Assembly: GCA_018607785.1 (NCBI GenBank)
Contig: JABBAU010000051.1
Location: 1 to 40,245, forward strand
DNA from: Methylobacillus sp.
Lineage (GTDB): Bacteria; Pseudomonadota; Gammaproteobacteria; Burkholderiales; Methylophilaceae
Direction: 5' to 3'
Length of the DNA: 40,245 nt
Part shown: positions 10,604-18,633 of the stretch, piece by piece
Position numbering within the stretch: the stretch's first letter is position 1
Layout of the letters: each line of letters begins with the position of its first letter
Translations under genes and position numbers: made by a program
The notes under the pieces: model-generated
Databases searched by the model: none
The model's input: the letters and a program-made list of their open reading frames with translations, nothing else
What the model was told of the DNA's origin: nothing

Positions 10604-11270
10604 CTCAAAAAAAACTCCCCTTATTGGACTTTTTGGTGGGGCATATGACCCCATTCATAATGGTCATTTGATGATTGCAAATGACCTAATTAAAAAGTTA
10701 GGTCTTGATGAATTTATCTTCATACCAACAGGAATTTCGGTTACAGAAAAGAATTTAACGCCAGCAAAACACCGTTTACAGATGATTAACCTTGCACTTA
10801 CAAATAAAAAAATGAAAGTTTCTACTTTTGAAGTAGAAGAAAGTCTTGATTCAAAAAAATCTTTTACCTTTGATACACTCAAATATTTCTTTAAAAAAAA
10901 TAATGCCATAAATTTTTTTATCATGGGAAGTGATAATTTTTTACAAATTAATACATGGAAAAATTGGAAAAAATTACTCAATTACTCTCACATCATTTTA
11001 ATCGATAGAAAAATTTCAAAGCTCTCTCTTATTAAGCATAGTGAAATAAAAGAGCTATATAAGCAGAATGTAGAGAAAGACTTTTATAAGTTAAAATTAA
11101 AAAGACATGGTTATATTTATAGGCATTGTATGGATTATATAGATATAGCCTCCTCAGAAGTAAGGAAAAAAATTAGATTAAGTGAAGATACAAATAAAAT
11201 TTTACCTGAGGAAATTAGAACTTATATAACAGACAATAATCTCTATAAATTAACTGGCCATGAAATATAA
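10587..11270 (+). CDS. nadD: Nicotinate-nucleotide adenylyltransferase
   Basis: NadD adenylylates nicotinic acid mononucleotide in NAD synthesis. The nucleotidyltransferase signature is clear: GLFGGAYDPIHNGHLMIAN (with the HxGH-type motif) at the N terminus, IMGSDNFLQINTWKNW in the middle, and DIASSEVRKKI (ISSTxxR-type motif) near the end. There is no ATG before the signature. GTG at 10587 (chosen) or TTG at 10578 are the candidates, both inside the end of proA. The last 28 bases overlap the convergent bioD gene. In many Betaproteobacteria nadD is followed by rsfS and rlmH; here that tail is missing and a biotin operon runs in from the other strand. Confidence 0.9.
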   Translation: MKLENNSKKTPLIGLFGGAYDPIHNGHLMIANDLIKKLGLDEFIFIPTGISVTEKNLTPAKHRLQMINLALTNKKMKVSTFEVEESLDSKKSFTFDTLKYFFKKNNAINFFIMGSDNFLQINTWKNWKKLLNYSHIILIDRKISKLSLIKHSEIKELYKQNVEKDFYKLKLKRHGYIYRHCMDYIDIASSEVRKKIRLSEDTNKILPEEIRTYITDNNLYKLTGHEI

Positions 11271-11920
11271 TTTTTTAAATTAGAAAATTTATTGCCAGGA
11301 CTGAATGGAATAGTCCCGATAAGTGGCTGCTTTATTCTTTGCTTAAGTGAAGAAATATTTTCATCAGCCACGAGCATATCTTCATCAACAATGTTAGCTA
11401 CCCAACCAAATATCTTTTGGCCTCTGCTCAAAATTGCCTCTACAGTTAAAAGACTATGATTTATGCATCCTAATTTAATACCAACTACAACAATAATCGG
11501 AATTTTAAGCACATCAACTAAATCAGCGATAGTTTTTTTCTCATTTAATGGGACTAAATAACCACCTGCCCCCTCAATAAAGAGAAAGTCAGTTTGTTTT
11601 TTTAGGTTTTCTGCATGTAATTTTATTTTATTAAAATCTATTTCTATTTTATTCTTTTTGGCAGCAATATGAGGGGCTATTGGTTCAGTAAAAGAATAGG
11701 TATTGATTTCTTCTAAACTTAACTCAGAACTACATTCATTATTAAGCAAAAGAACATCTTCATTAGCAGTCTGACCATTAACTCTATCTATTCCCGCAGC
11801 AATTGGCTTCATACCTATCACCTTTCTTTGTTGAGAATTAATAAAATGCATCAAAATACATGTCACAAAAGTTTTTCCAATGCCTGTATCAGTACCTGTA
11901 ATAAAAAAAGAATTATCCAC
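11243..11920 (-). CDS. bioD: Dethiobiotin synthetase
   Basis: BioD carboxylates and closes the ureido ring of diaminopelargonic acid, using ATP, to make dethiobiotin. The 225-residue product has the P-loop FFITGTDTGIGKTFV, GMKPIAAGI, and FIEGAGGYLVPLN, all diagnostic for BioD. The start is GTG at 11920, overlapping the bioC end by eight bases. It is the last gene of the bioB-bioF-bioH-bioC-bioD cluster. The 3' end overlaps nadD on the other strand by 28 bases, and no hairpin terminator is visible there. Confidence 0.95.
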   Translation of the reverse strand: MDNSFFITGTDTGIGKTFVTCILMHFINSQQRKVIGMKPIAAGIDRVNGQTANEDVLLLNNECSSELSLEEINTYSFTEPIAPHIAAKKNKIEIDFNKIKLHAENLKKQTDFLFIEGAGGYLVPLNEKKTIADLVDVLKIPIIVVVGIKLGCINHSLLTVEAILSRGQKIFGWVANIVDEDMLVADENISSLKQRIKQPLIGTIPFSPGNKFSNLKNYISWPVNL

Positions 11921-12770
11921 TTTTTATCTCGAATGTTTTGAAGTTATGATTCTTATTCATATTCCATGCATGCCCAAAAATAACTTCATAAGTTGCCGGG
12001 AATAATCCAGATTGTTTATATTTTTCATATTCCATGCTAATTTTTTTTAAATGGCCCTTACCCATTAGGCCTTGTTTATCAGATTTATAAGAACTGGTCG
12101 CACCTATATTTTTAATATCTAAAAATAATTTATCAATATTGCTATAGGTAAGAGTGTATATATCAGAATCTAATACGGGATCTGAGAAACCATTTGAAAT
12201 CAGCATGTCACCTATTTCATGCATATCATGAAATTTATTGACGGTTTCTTTATTTGAAAGTGACTTATTGATATTTGATAATTCATTTAAAGTCTTAGGA
12301 CCAAATGTACTAAATATGAACAGACCTCCGAAATTTAAAGATTTTTTAATTTCAGATAAAGTTTTATTTAAATCAGTACACCATTGAATAGAGCTTGAAG
12401 ACCAAACTAGATCTATGAGGTTCTTCGCAAAAGGTAATTCTTCTATGTCGCCACAAATATAAGATACTTTACACTTTCCAAATAAATCTTTTAACCCAAA
12501 AAGGTTTTTCTCTTTAGTTTTGGCTTGTTCAAGCATTCTTTCAGAAAAATCATAATTAATAATCCTCTTATTTTTATAAATAGATTTAAAGGTTGAATTA
12601 TTCTCCCCTGTACCGGAACCTAGATCTAAAATAATATTTGGATCTATTTTAATCAAAGATAAACGATCAAATAAATCTTTTGATATTTGCTTTTGCAATA
12701 CAGCATGCTTATCGTAGGTAATTGCAGCTCGATTAAACCCAATTCTTTTTATAGTTTTATTAATTATCAT
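11913..12770 (-). CDS. bioC: Malonyl-ACP O-methyltransferase BioC
   Basis: BioC methylates malonyl-ACP so that the fatty-acid machinery can build the pimeloyl chain for biotin. The 285-residue SAM-dependent methyltransferase begins with the BioC-type segment IGFNRAAITYDKHAVLQ, followed by the SAM loop LDLGSGTGENN (about residue 45-55), ICGDIEELPF and LVWSSSSIQW. Identification rests on these motifs plus its place between bioH and bioD. It overlaps bioH by 11 bases and bioD by eight. The pairing with BioH indicates the E. coli type of pimelate route. Confidence 0.92.
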   Translation of the reverse strand: MIINKTIKRIGFNRAAITYDKHAVLQKQISKDLFDRLSLIKIDPNIILDLGSGTGENNSTFKSIYKNKRIINYDFSERMLEQAKTKEKNLFGLKDLFGKCKVSYICGDIEELPFAKNLIDLVWSSSSIQWCTDLNKTLSEIKKSLNFGGLFIFSTFGPKTLNELSNINKSLSNKETVNKFHDMHEIGDMLISNGFSDPVLDSDIYTLTYSNIDKLFLDIKNIGATSSYKSDKQGLMGKGHLKKISMEYEKYKQSGLFPATYEVIFGHAWNMNKNHNFKTFEIKSG

Positions 12771-13527
12771 TGATAAAATTTATTACTGAACTAATTACTT
12801 TTTCTTTATGGCTAATAAATGGCATATGATTAGCACCAGCTATTTTAATGAGCGTAGATGCTTTAATGTTTTTATTTAGCCATATAGACGCATCTAGAGG
12901 GGTAAGTCTATCTTTTTCGCCTACAATAACTAGTGATTGTTTATCTATTTTTTCTATGTCTTTTCTTAAATCTGTTTCACCCAAAATCTTTAAAGCCCCC
13001 TGCATACCAAGAGTATTGTGATCAGTAGATTTAATAAAATTACTTTTTAAAAATTTCATTGTATCTTTTGCATTCTTAATATCTTTTGTTTGAATTAAAA
13101 AAAATTTCATAAGAGTATCATTTATACTTTTTTTGGCCTCTAATTCAAAATTATTAAAAAAATGTTTTTTTACGCCATAAGGCCAGTCATGCCTTTCAAC
13201 AAAACATGGAGTTGTAGACATTAAAATTATTTTTTCAACAAACTGAGGTATTTTAGTTGCTAGGTACAAAGCTAGCTGACCCCCTAACGACCAACCCAAA
13301 ATATGGCACTTGTCCACTGGGATATTAACTCTAATTTCTTTTGCTAAATTTTCCAATGTATAAGGTGAGATTGTTGAGCTTTTTCCCATCCCTGGAAGAT
13401 CAATCATATAAACCTTAAAAAAATTTTTTAATTGAGCTGCTAACGGAGCCCATATCCCACTATTCACCCCCCACCCGTGAATTAATAAAAGTGAATCTCC
13501 TTTATCTCCATATGCTTTAATTTTCAT
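12760..13527 (-). CDS. bioH: Pimeloyl-[ACP] methyl ester esterase BioH
   Basis: BioH hydrolyses pimeloyl-ACP methyl ester, ending the BioC/fatty-acid part of biotin synthesis. This alpha/beta hydrolase of about 255 residues shows the oxyanion segment LLIHGWGVNSGIW, the nucleophile elbow GWSLGGQLALYL (Ser), the acid VVGEKDRLTPL (Asp) and the histidine GANHMPFISH. The first eligible codon is TTG at 13533, but ATG at 13527 (residues MKIKAYG) fits BioH proteins better and is chosen. It overlaps bioF by 11 bases. Unlike in E. coli, bioH lies inside the bio operon, which strengthens the assignment over a general esterase. Confidence 0.9.
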   Translation of the reverse strand: MKIKAYGDKGDSLLLIHGWGVNSGIWAPLAAQLKNFFKVYMIDLPGMGKSSTISPYTLENLAKEIRVNIPVDKCHILGWSLGGQLALYLATKIPQFVEKIILMSTTPCFVERHDWPYGVKKHFFNNFELEAKKSINDTLMKFFLIQTKDIKNAKDTMKFLKSNFIKSTDHNTLGMQGALKILGETDLRKDIEKIDKQSLVIVGEKDRLTPLDASIWLNKNIKASTLIKIAGANHMPFISHKEKVISSVINFINDN

Positions 13528-14704
13528 TATCAAGTATTTTATTAATAACTTTAGTTAACTTTTTTATATCTGCTTGGGAATGCAATGCGGAAATTGAAAT
13601 TCTTAAACGTGAACTTTTATTTGGAACTGTTGGCGGTCTGATGGCTGGAACATGGAACCCATATGAATTTAACTTTTCTGAAATTTTAATTGTTTTTTCA
13701 GCACTTTCGATAATCAATGGCTGAATAGGTGTGATTGAGTTTGTTAGAAGATTCTTTTTGTTAATATTTTTTCTAAACAAATTTATACTCTTATTCAACC
13801 TTTCTCTTAGAGAGTAATTTTTTTTTATAATTTCAAACGAACGCTCTACACCCATAATTAATGCGGGTTGCTCTGCAGTTGTATAGATGTATGTTCTAGA
13901 TTTATTTACAACTAAATTAATAATATTTTTACATGCATTTACTAATGCTCCTGATACACCAACTGCCTTACTGAGTGTAATTGTGTAAATTATCCTATCT
14001 CTTGGAATTTTCTTCATTGGCCCTGTGTTTTCAAAATACTCAAGTATTCCTTGTCCATTTTTTCCAAGAACTCCGTATCCATGGGCATCATCAATATACA
14101 AATATGCATCATACTTTTGAGCTAATTGAACTAATTTTGGGATATCTGCCAAATCCCCATCCATACTAAAAACACCATCAGTGACAATTAATTTCTTTTT
14201 TTTTGTTTTATTTTTTTTGAGAAGCCTTTCTAACAACTCCATATCATTGTGAGGATATCGAAAAAATTTAGCCCTACTTAAGATACATGCGTCATTTAGT
14301 GATGCGTGATTGAGTTTATCTGCATAGATAAAAGAATCTTTATCAGAAATTGTCGTGATTAGCCCTAAGTTTGCAAGATAGCCAGATGAAAATAATATGG
14401 ATGATTCAAATCCTATATTATTTTTTGTAATGCCCTCTATATTTTGATGAACTTCAGTATGGCCTGAGACAAGATGTGAGCTTGTCCCTCCATTACCATA
14501 TTTTTTAATACCATTGATAATAGCTTTCTTTATTGAGATATCTTGGGATAAGCCCAAATAATCATTGTTAGAAAAGTTAATTAACCATTTTCCATTAATT
14601 TTAATTAAATTTTTTTTTCTGGAATTTATCACTACTCTTTTTCTAAGCAGCGATTTCTCTTTTAGATCTTTTAGAGAATTACTAATATCATCCAACAGAA
14701 TCAT
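13517..14704 (-). CDS. bioF: 8-amino-7-oxononanoate synthase
   Basis: BioF condenses pimeloyl-ACP with alanine in a PLP-dependent reaction. The 395-residue protein has the fold-type I features NFSNNDYLGLSQD, ATG-binding region GGTSSHLVSGHTEVHQ, FSSGYLANLG, IYIDDAHGYGVLGKNGQG, and the PLP lysine in TLSKAVGVSGALV. Its ATG follows the bioB stop directly with no gap. The product should be aminated next by BioA or an alternative enzyme, which is not in this window. BioF rather than the related glycine C-acetyltransferase is chosen because of the bio operon. Confidence 0.95.
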   Translation of the reverse strand: MILLDDISNSLKDLKEKSLLRKRVVINSRKKNLIKINGKWLINFSNNDYLGLSQDISIKKAIINGIKKYGNGGTSSHLVSGHTEVHQNIEGITKNNIGFESSILFSSGYLANLGLITTISDKDSFIYADKLNHASLNDACILSRAKFFRYPHNDMELLERLLKKNKTKKKKLIVTDGVFSMDGDLADIPKLVQLAQKYDAYLYIDDAHGYGVLGKNGQGILEYFENTGPMKKIPRDRIIYTITLSKAVGVSGALVNACKNIINLVVNKSRTYIYTTAEQPALIMGVERSFEIIKKNYSLRERLNKSINLFRKNINKKNLLTNSITPIQPLIIESAEKTIKISEKLNSYGFHVPAIRPPTVPNKSSRLRISISALHSQADIKKLTKVINKILDNEN

Positions 14705-15715
14705 TTAAATAGGCTTTATGTCTAACCGCTTAAATAATTGCTGATCTTTTTCTACGTCAGGATTTCCTGTTGTTAAGAGCTCTTCCCCATAAAATATAGA
14801 ATTTGCTCCAGCAAAAAAAGCTAATGCTTGAACACCATCACTCATACTTTCCCTTCCTGCAGAAAGTCTGACAAAGCTTTCAGGCATACAGATTCTTGCT
14901 ACTGCAATCATTCTTATAAACTCAAAATGATCAAGCTCAGGAGCTTCTATTAGAGGGGTGCCCTCAACTTTGGTTAGTAAATTTATTGGGACACTTTCAG
15001 GAGGAATGCTCATATTTGCAAGCTGATAGATAAGGTTTATTCTATCTTCTCTTGACTCACCCATACCCACTATACCACCGCAACAGACATTAATATTTGC
15101 ATCTCTAACCCTGCTGAGGGTATCCAGTCTATCTTGGTATGTTCTCGTTGATATAATATCACCGTAATATTCCGGAGATGTATCAAGGTTATGATTATAG
15201 TAATCTAAGCCTGCATCTTTAAGTCTTTCTGCTTGGCCATCTTTTAGCATTCCGAGTGTGGCACAAGTTTCAAGTCCAAGTGACTTTACTTCAGAAATCA
15301 TATTTTCAACTAACCCTATATCCTTTTCTTTTGGTCCTCGCCAAGCCGCACCCATACAAAATCTTGTAGCACCTGCATCTTTTGCTTGTTTAGCCGCTGA
15401 AATAACGTCATCAATATGCATAATAGGCTCGTTATCGACAGTTGTATCATACCTCGCTGACTGAGGACAATAGCCACAATCTTCTGAACAGCCTCCTGTT
15501 TTTATAGACAACAAGGTGCTGAGTTGAACCCTATTCGGGTCAAAATGACTCCTATGGACTTGGTGAGCGTTAAATATTAAATCATTAAAAGGAGTTTCGA
15601 AAAATTTTTTTATATCCGCTTTACTCCAAACCTCTTTTTTATTATTGCTTTGTTCTTTTTTTGGATTTATGAATGAAACAGTCTTTTCTTTTAATGCTGA
15701 TTCTGATTTTGTCAT
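14705..15715 (-). CDS. bioB: Biotin synthase
   Basis: BioB is the radical-SAM enzyme that inserts sulfur into dethiobiotin, the last step of the pathway. The 336-residue protein shows the 4Fe-4S motif [27 protein letters not shown], and [16 protein letters not shown], plus the second-cluster ligands in [15 protein letters not shown] and RLSAGRESM. It has an N-terminal extension of about 30 lysine-rich residues before the conserved start of the domain. It is the first gene of the operon. A ribosome-binding site AGGA lies six bases before ATG, and a consensus -10 box and an inverted repeat lie just upstream. Confidence 0.97.
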   Translation of the reverse strand: MTKSESALKEKTVSFINPKKEQSNNKKEVWSKADIKKFFETPFNDLIFNAHQVHRSHFDPNRVQLSTLLSIKTGGCSEDCGYCPQSARYDTTVDNEPIMHIDDVISAAKQAKDAGATRFCMGAAWRGPKEKDIGLVENMISEVKSLGLETCATLGMLKDGQAERLKDAGLDYYNHNLDTSPEYYGDIISTRTYQDRLDTLSRVRDANINVCCGGIVGMGESREDRINLIYQLANMSIPPESVPINLLTKVEGTPLIEAPELDHFEFIRMIAVARICMPESFVRLSAGRESMSDGVQALAFFAGANSIFYGEELLTTGNPDVEKDQQLFKRLDIKPI

Positions 15716-15747
15716 ATTAAATCCTATATACTTTAAAATATAATTAC

Positions 15748-15753
15748 ATTATA
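15748..15753 (-). promoter_or_regulatory. -10 box of the bioB promoter (candidate)
   Basis: Read on the minus strand these bases are a perfect TATAAT. Transcription would begin about 7 bases further on and give a leader of roughly 25 bases before bioB. No strong -35 box lies at 17 bases. One arm of the inverted repeat at 15760-15791 falls in the spacer between -35 and -10, which suits repression of this promoter. Confidence 0.5.
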
Positions 15754-15759
15754 AATGAA

Positions 15760-15791
15760 TTGTTAATCTATTTCATTTATTATATTAACAA
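15760..15791. promoter_or_regulatory. Candidate BirA-type biotin operator (inverted repeat)
   Basis: TTGTTAAT (15760-15767) and ATTAACAA (15784-15791) are a perfect 8-bp inverted repeat separated by 16 bases. Architecture and sequence resemble the known BirA operator, whose arms are of the TTGTAAACC / GGTTTACAA type with a spacer of about 14-16. It sits in the only intergenic region upstream of the biotin operon and next to its -10 box. Binding by the biotin protein ligase/repressor BirA is inferred from pattern and position; no birA gene is in the window. Confidence 0.62.
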
Positions 15792-15810
15792 GTGTATAAA
15801 TTTTAATCAT

Positions 15811-16275
15811 ATGTTTAATATTATTCTGTTTGAGCCAGAAATTCCACCAAATACGGGTAATATTATTCGTCTTTGCGTTAACACAGGCTCAAAGTTGCAT
15901 CTAATAAAACCATACGGATTCGATATAAGTAGTAAAAACTTAAGGAGAGCTGGCTTAGATTATTTAGATTTAGCAAATGTCACAGAATATGATTCATTTG
16001 ATAGTTGCTATAAAAGCTTAGCTAGGACTAGAATCTTCGCTGCAACTACAAAATCTACATCTATTTATACGCATTTTAGCTATCAGGAGAATGACTCTTT
16101 TATTTTTGGACCTGAAACAAGAGGCTTACCAGACGAAATCTTACAATCTAATAAAATTAAAGAAAGAATAAGGATTCCAATGGTCAAAAACAACAGAAGT
16201 TTAAATTTATCAAATAGCGTTGGAATAGTTATTTATGAAGCTTGGCGTCAATTAGAATTTGAAAGCGGAGGTTAA
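15811..16275 (+). CDS. trmL: tRNA (cytidine/uridine-2'-O)-methyltransferase TrmL
   Basis: TrmL methylates the 2'-OH of the wobble nucleotide 34 of certain leucine tRNAs. It is a minimal SPOUT methyltransferase of 154 residues with the start IILFEPEIPPNTGNIIRLC, the loop RRAGLDYLDL, and the SAM knot motifs FGPETRGLPDEI and IPMVKNNRSLNLSNSVGI. The start is ATG at 15811, which matches the family start. An upstream in-frame TTG at 15760 would place coding sequence over the operator and is rejected. It diverges from bioB and converges on gpsA with a 3-base gap. Confidence 0.93.
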   Translation: MFNIILFEPEIPPNTGNIIRLCVNTGSKLHLIKPYGFDISSKNLRRAGLDYLDLANVTEYDSFDSCYKSLARTRIFAATTKSTSIYTHFSYQENDSFIFGPETRGLPDEILQSNKIKERIRIPMVKNNRSLNLSNSVGIVIYEAWRQLEFESGG

Positions 16276-16278
16276 ATT

Positions 16279-17277
16279 TTAGATTTCTTGCTTTATTGGT
16301 CGTTCAATTAATTCTAACACTGCATCTTTTGCTGATTTTTTCTCGAAAAGAACATTATTTACCTGTTGAGTGATAGGCATATCAATATCTATTAATTTTG
16401 ACCGTTTAGCGACCTCTCTTGCCGTGTAAACCCCCTCGGCGACATGTCCCAAACCATCTAAAATTGATTGTAATGGCTCCCCTTTTGCGAGCCTTAGGCC
16501 AACTTCTCTATTACGAGAATATTCTCCCGTACATGTTAAGACAAGATCACCCATACCAGATAATCCAGAAAATGTTTCAGGCATTGCTCCTAACTCTAAG
16601 CCAAATTTTTTAATTTCACTTAAGCCTCTGGTAATAAGGGCAGCGCGCGCATTATTTCCAAAACCCATTCCATCAGAAATTCCAGCGGCGATAGCAATGA
16701 CATTTTTAAGTGCCCCCCCAACACAAACACCTGCGATATCATTACTTGTATAAGACCGCATATTATTATGGTGAAATAGTGGAGCAATATTACTTGAAAA
16801 ATCTTTATCGTTCGTTGCGATTGTAACAGCCGTAGGTAGTCCTCTTATAAGCTCAGCCGCAAAACTAGGGCCCGATAAAACACCCCAACTACTTACAATA
16901 TTTTCTGAATTTGAAAATTCATCAAGTATCACCTCAAATGGGAGCTTTGCTGATGAAACCTCTAAGCCCTTATTAGCCCATAAAATAGGTTTATTACAAT
17001 CAATGGTTTTTAATTGCTTAAGCGCTTCTCTGAACCCAGATGTTGGAATTGCTGATAAAATAAAATCGCAGTTAGTCACTGCTTCATGAAAATTATCACT
17101 TAGTGAGAGTAAATCAGGAAATTTAAAATCACCTAAATATTTAGGATTTGATCTTGATTTTTTCATTCCAGAAAGGTGGCTAGTATTTCTTGCCCAAAGT
17201 GTCACTTTAGTTTTTTTTGATAAATGAATAGCTAGTGCAGTTCCCCAAGCACCTGCCCCTAGAACACAAACCCTCAC
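16279..17277 (-). CDS. gpsA: Glycerol-3-phosphate dehydrogenase [NAD(P)+]
   Basis: GpsA makes sn-glycerol-3-phosphate from dihydroxyacetone phosphate for phospholipid synthesis. The product of 332 residues has the dinucleotide fold VCVLGAGAWGTALAIHL, LWARN, LSAIPTSGFRE, LSGPSFAAEL, and the catalytic-lysine region GGALKNVIAIAAG and GNNARAALITRGL. The start GTG at 17277 puts the protein start directly before the GAGAWG motif as in homologues. It lies one base after the stop of the upstream SH3 gene, so translation is likely coupled. A longer TTG start at 17310 is possible but adds eleven non-conserved residues. Confidence 0.95.
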   Translation of the reverse strand: MRVCVLGAGAWGTALAIHLSKKTKVTLWARNTSHLSGMKKSRSNPKYLGDFKFPDLLSLSDNFHEAVTNCDFILSAIPTSGFREALKQLKTIDCNKPILWANKGLEVSSAKLPFEVILDEFSNSENIVSSWGVLSGPSFAAELIRGLPTAVTIATNDKDFSSNIAPLFHHNNMRSYTSNDIAGVCVGGALKNVIAIAAGISDGMGFGNNARAALITRGLSEIKKFGLELGAMPETFSGLSGMGDLVLTCTGEYSRNREVGLRLAKGEPLQSILDGLGHVAEGVYTAREVAKRSKLIDIDMPITQQVNNVLFEKKSAKDAVLELIERPIKQEI

Positions 17278-17278
17278 C

Positions 17279-17731
17279 CTATAAACCCCATACTTCTTTT
17301 GAGTTAACAAAACCTACAAGACCTTCTATTTGAGTTTTAACTTGCGCCCATTCACCAATAAGCATTGCAGAATTTAACCTCAACACTACAAATTTTTCTA
17401 CGTTTGCTAGCTTGTGGCTTTTATCATTAGCTTGATTAAAAATGACTGTATTTTCTTTTAAAATTAATACAGTTCTTTCATCTTGAGTATTTTTTGCCTC
17501 TATCCAACTAATCTTTCCATTATGATCTTTAACTTTTTTCCAGTCTTTAAGGCTTACAAGGACTTCCAATGGATAACCCTCAGTAACAATAAACATTTTC
17601 TCAGTAGTGTTTGAAGGTCCTTCGAACAAGATAGCTTGTTTTGATTTAACAGAAATGAAATCTGCTTGCACAAAAAAACTAGCAAAAGCAAGAGCAAAAA
17701 ATAAAGCTCCCTTATAAAATTTTTTGGACAA
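17279..17731 (-). CDS. Secreted SH3-domain protein
   Basis: A predicted periplasmic protein of about 150 residues with an N-terminal signal peptide (KKFYKGALFFALAFASFFVQA, cleavage likely after QA). Two SH3-like repeats follow: about residues 22-77, with LFEGPSNTTEKMFIVTEGYPLEVL and WKKVKDHNGKISWIE, and about 80-148, with VIFNQANDKSH and WAQVKTQIEGLVGFV. Bacterial SH3 proteins of this kind bind cell wall or proteins, but the exact role is unknown. The start is uncertain: TTG at 17731, just after the secB stop and with AGG upstream, is preferred. ATG at 17794 would overlap secB by 62 bases and put a charged stretch before the signal peptide. It lies between secB and gpsA in one tight operon. 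Confidence 0.75.
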   Translation of the reverse strand: MSKKFYKGALFFALAFASFFVQADFISVKSKQAILFEGPSNTTEKMFIVTEGYPLEVLVSLKDWKKVKDHNGKISWIEAKNTQDERTVLILKENTVIFNQANDKSHKLANVEKFVVLRLNSAMLIGEWAQVKTQIEGLVGFVNSKEVWGL

Positions 17732-17732
17732 A

Positions 17733-18239
17733 TTAATTTGCCTTTTTAGCGGTTCCTGCTGCTTTCTCTTTTTGTTGCATATACATAGTTTCAAAATTAA
17801 TTGGGTTAAGAACTACAGGTGAAAAACCTGCCTTAGTAACTAAGTCTGAAATAGCTTCTCTTGCATAGGGAAACAAAATATTTGGACATGTAATAGCTAA
17901 AACCATTTCCATACCGTCTTCAGGTACATTTAGGATTTTAAAAATACCTGATTGTGTAACTTCAACCAAGAATGCTGTTTCCTCGGATTGCTTAGAGGTT
18001 ACTGTAATTTGCAAACTTACTTCATAGTAACCGTCTGAAAGTGGTTTTGCTGCATTATTCAGCTCGACTGAGATCTGAGGTGCTTCTCTATTTGTAAAAA
18101 TTTCAGGTGAGTTTGGAATTTCAACTGATACATCTTTAAGAAATAGTTTTTCAATACCAAATCCAGGACCCTGATTTTTTGTTTCAGATGCATCTATTTT
18201 AGTTGCGGTTTTTTTCTTTGTTTTTTTATCTTCAGCCAT
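17733..18239 (-). CDS. secB: Protein-export chaperone SecB
   Basis: SecB is the tetrameric cytosolic chaperone that keeps preproteins unfolded and delivers them to SecA. The 168-residue product carries the family segments FLKDVSVEIPNSPEIF, GYYEVSLQITVTS, ETAFLVEVTQSGIF, CPNILFPYAREAISDLV and SPVVLNPINFETMY. The first 25 residues are a charged, lysine-rich extension, and the tail is AKKAN. A strong ribosome-binding site (AGGAAGG) precedes ATG. The order grxC-secB-gpsA is a known proteobacterial arrangement. The last bases abut the SH3 gene. Confidence 0.96.
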   Translation of the reverse strand: MAEDKKTKKKTATKIDASETKNQGPGFGIEKLFLKDVSVEIPNSPEIFTNREAPQISVELNNAAKPLSDGYYEVSLQITVTSKQSEETAFLVEVTQSGIFKILNVPEDGMEMVLAITCPNILFPYAREAISDLVTKAGFSPVVLNPINFETMYMQQKEKAAGTAKKAN

Positions 18240-18322
18240 TTGCCTTCCTAATTGAATTAAATTGTTTATTTTAAAACGTCATTCTATCCCCTAAACACGT
18301 AATAATAAATAATTTGCTTTTA

Positions 18323-18586
18323 TTATTTTTTATTAAAAATTAATTTATCAAGGTTTCCTTCTTTATTTATAGATCTAAGTTGTTCAAATCCACCAATATG
18401 TTTTTCACCAATAAAAATTTGGGGCACTGTTTTTTCACCAGTGATTTTAATCATCTCATCCATATAAGCGGGATCTTCATCAACCATAATTTTTTTTATA
18501 TTTTTTACTCCCTTGTTTTGCAGAAGTTTCTCCGCATTTACACAATAAGGGCAAAATTGAGAGCTGTACATTAGTATTTCTTTCAT
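18323..18586 (-). CDS. grxC: Glutaredoxin 3 (GrxC type)
   Basis: A small dithiol glutaredoxin of 87 residues that uses glutathione to reduce disulfides. The active site is CPYC in MYSSQFCPYCVNAEKLL (first Cys at about residue 12). The glutathione-binding TVPQIFIGEKHIGGFEQL follows, with the cis-proline. Length and motifs match GrxC. It stands upstream of secB, separated by 83 bases of very AT-rich sequence in which I see no clear terminator, so secB may have its own promoter. It diverges from gpmI. Confidence 0.94.
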   Translation of the reverse strand: MKEILMYSSQFCPYCVNAEKLLQNKGVKNIKKIMVDEDPAYMDEMIKITGEKTVPQIFIGEKHIGGFEQLRSINKEGNLDKLIFNKK

Positions 18587-18611
18587 GAGCTAACCTTAAT
18601 AGATAAATAAT

Positions 18612-18633
18612 TAATACTTTTTAGTATTATAAT
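18612..18633. promoter_or_regulatory. Divergent grxC / gpmI promoter region with small hairpin
   Basis: Between grxC and gpmI, overlapping TATAAT boxes occur on both strands: plus strand 18628-18633 and minus strand 18631-18626. A perfect 7-bp inverted repeat TAATACT / AGTATTA with a TTTT loop (18612-18629) overlaps them. Neither direction has a convincing -35 box. Read as a likely divergent promoter region; the hairpin's role is unknown. Confidence 0.4.

Noticed and set aside
15760-15810. Longer trmL reading frame starting at TTG 15760
   Set aside because: The added 17 residues have no family match, and the region holds the inverted repeat and promoter. ATG at 15811 matches the normal TrmL start.
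18240-18322. AT-rich stretch after grxC with possible AATAATAAA pairing
   Set aside because: The pairing is only A-T and imperfect, with no clean stem and tail, so I do not call a terminator. A -10-like TAGAAT for secB lacks a -35.
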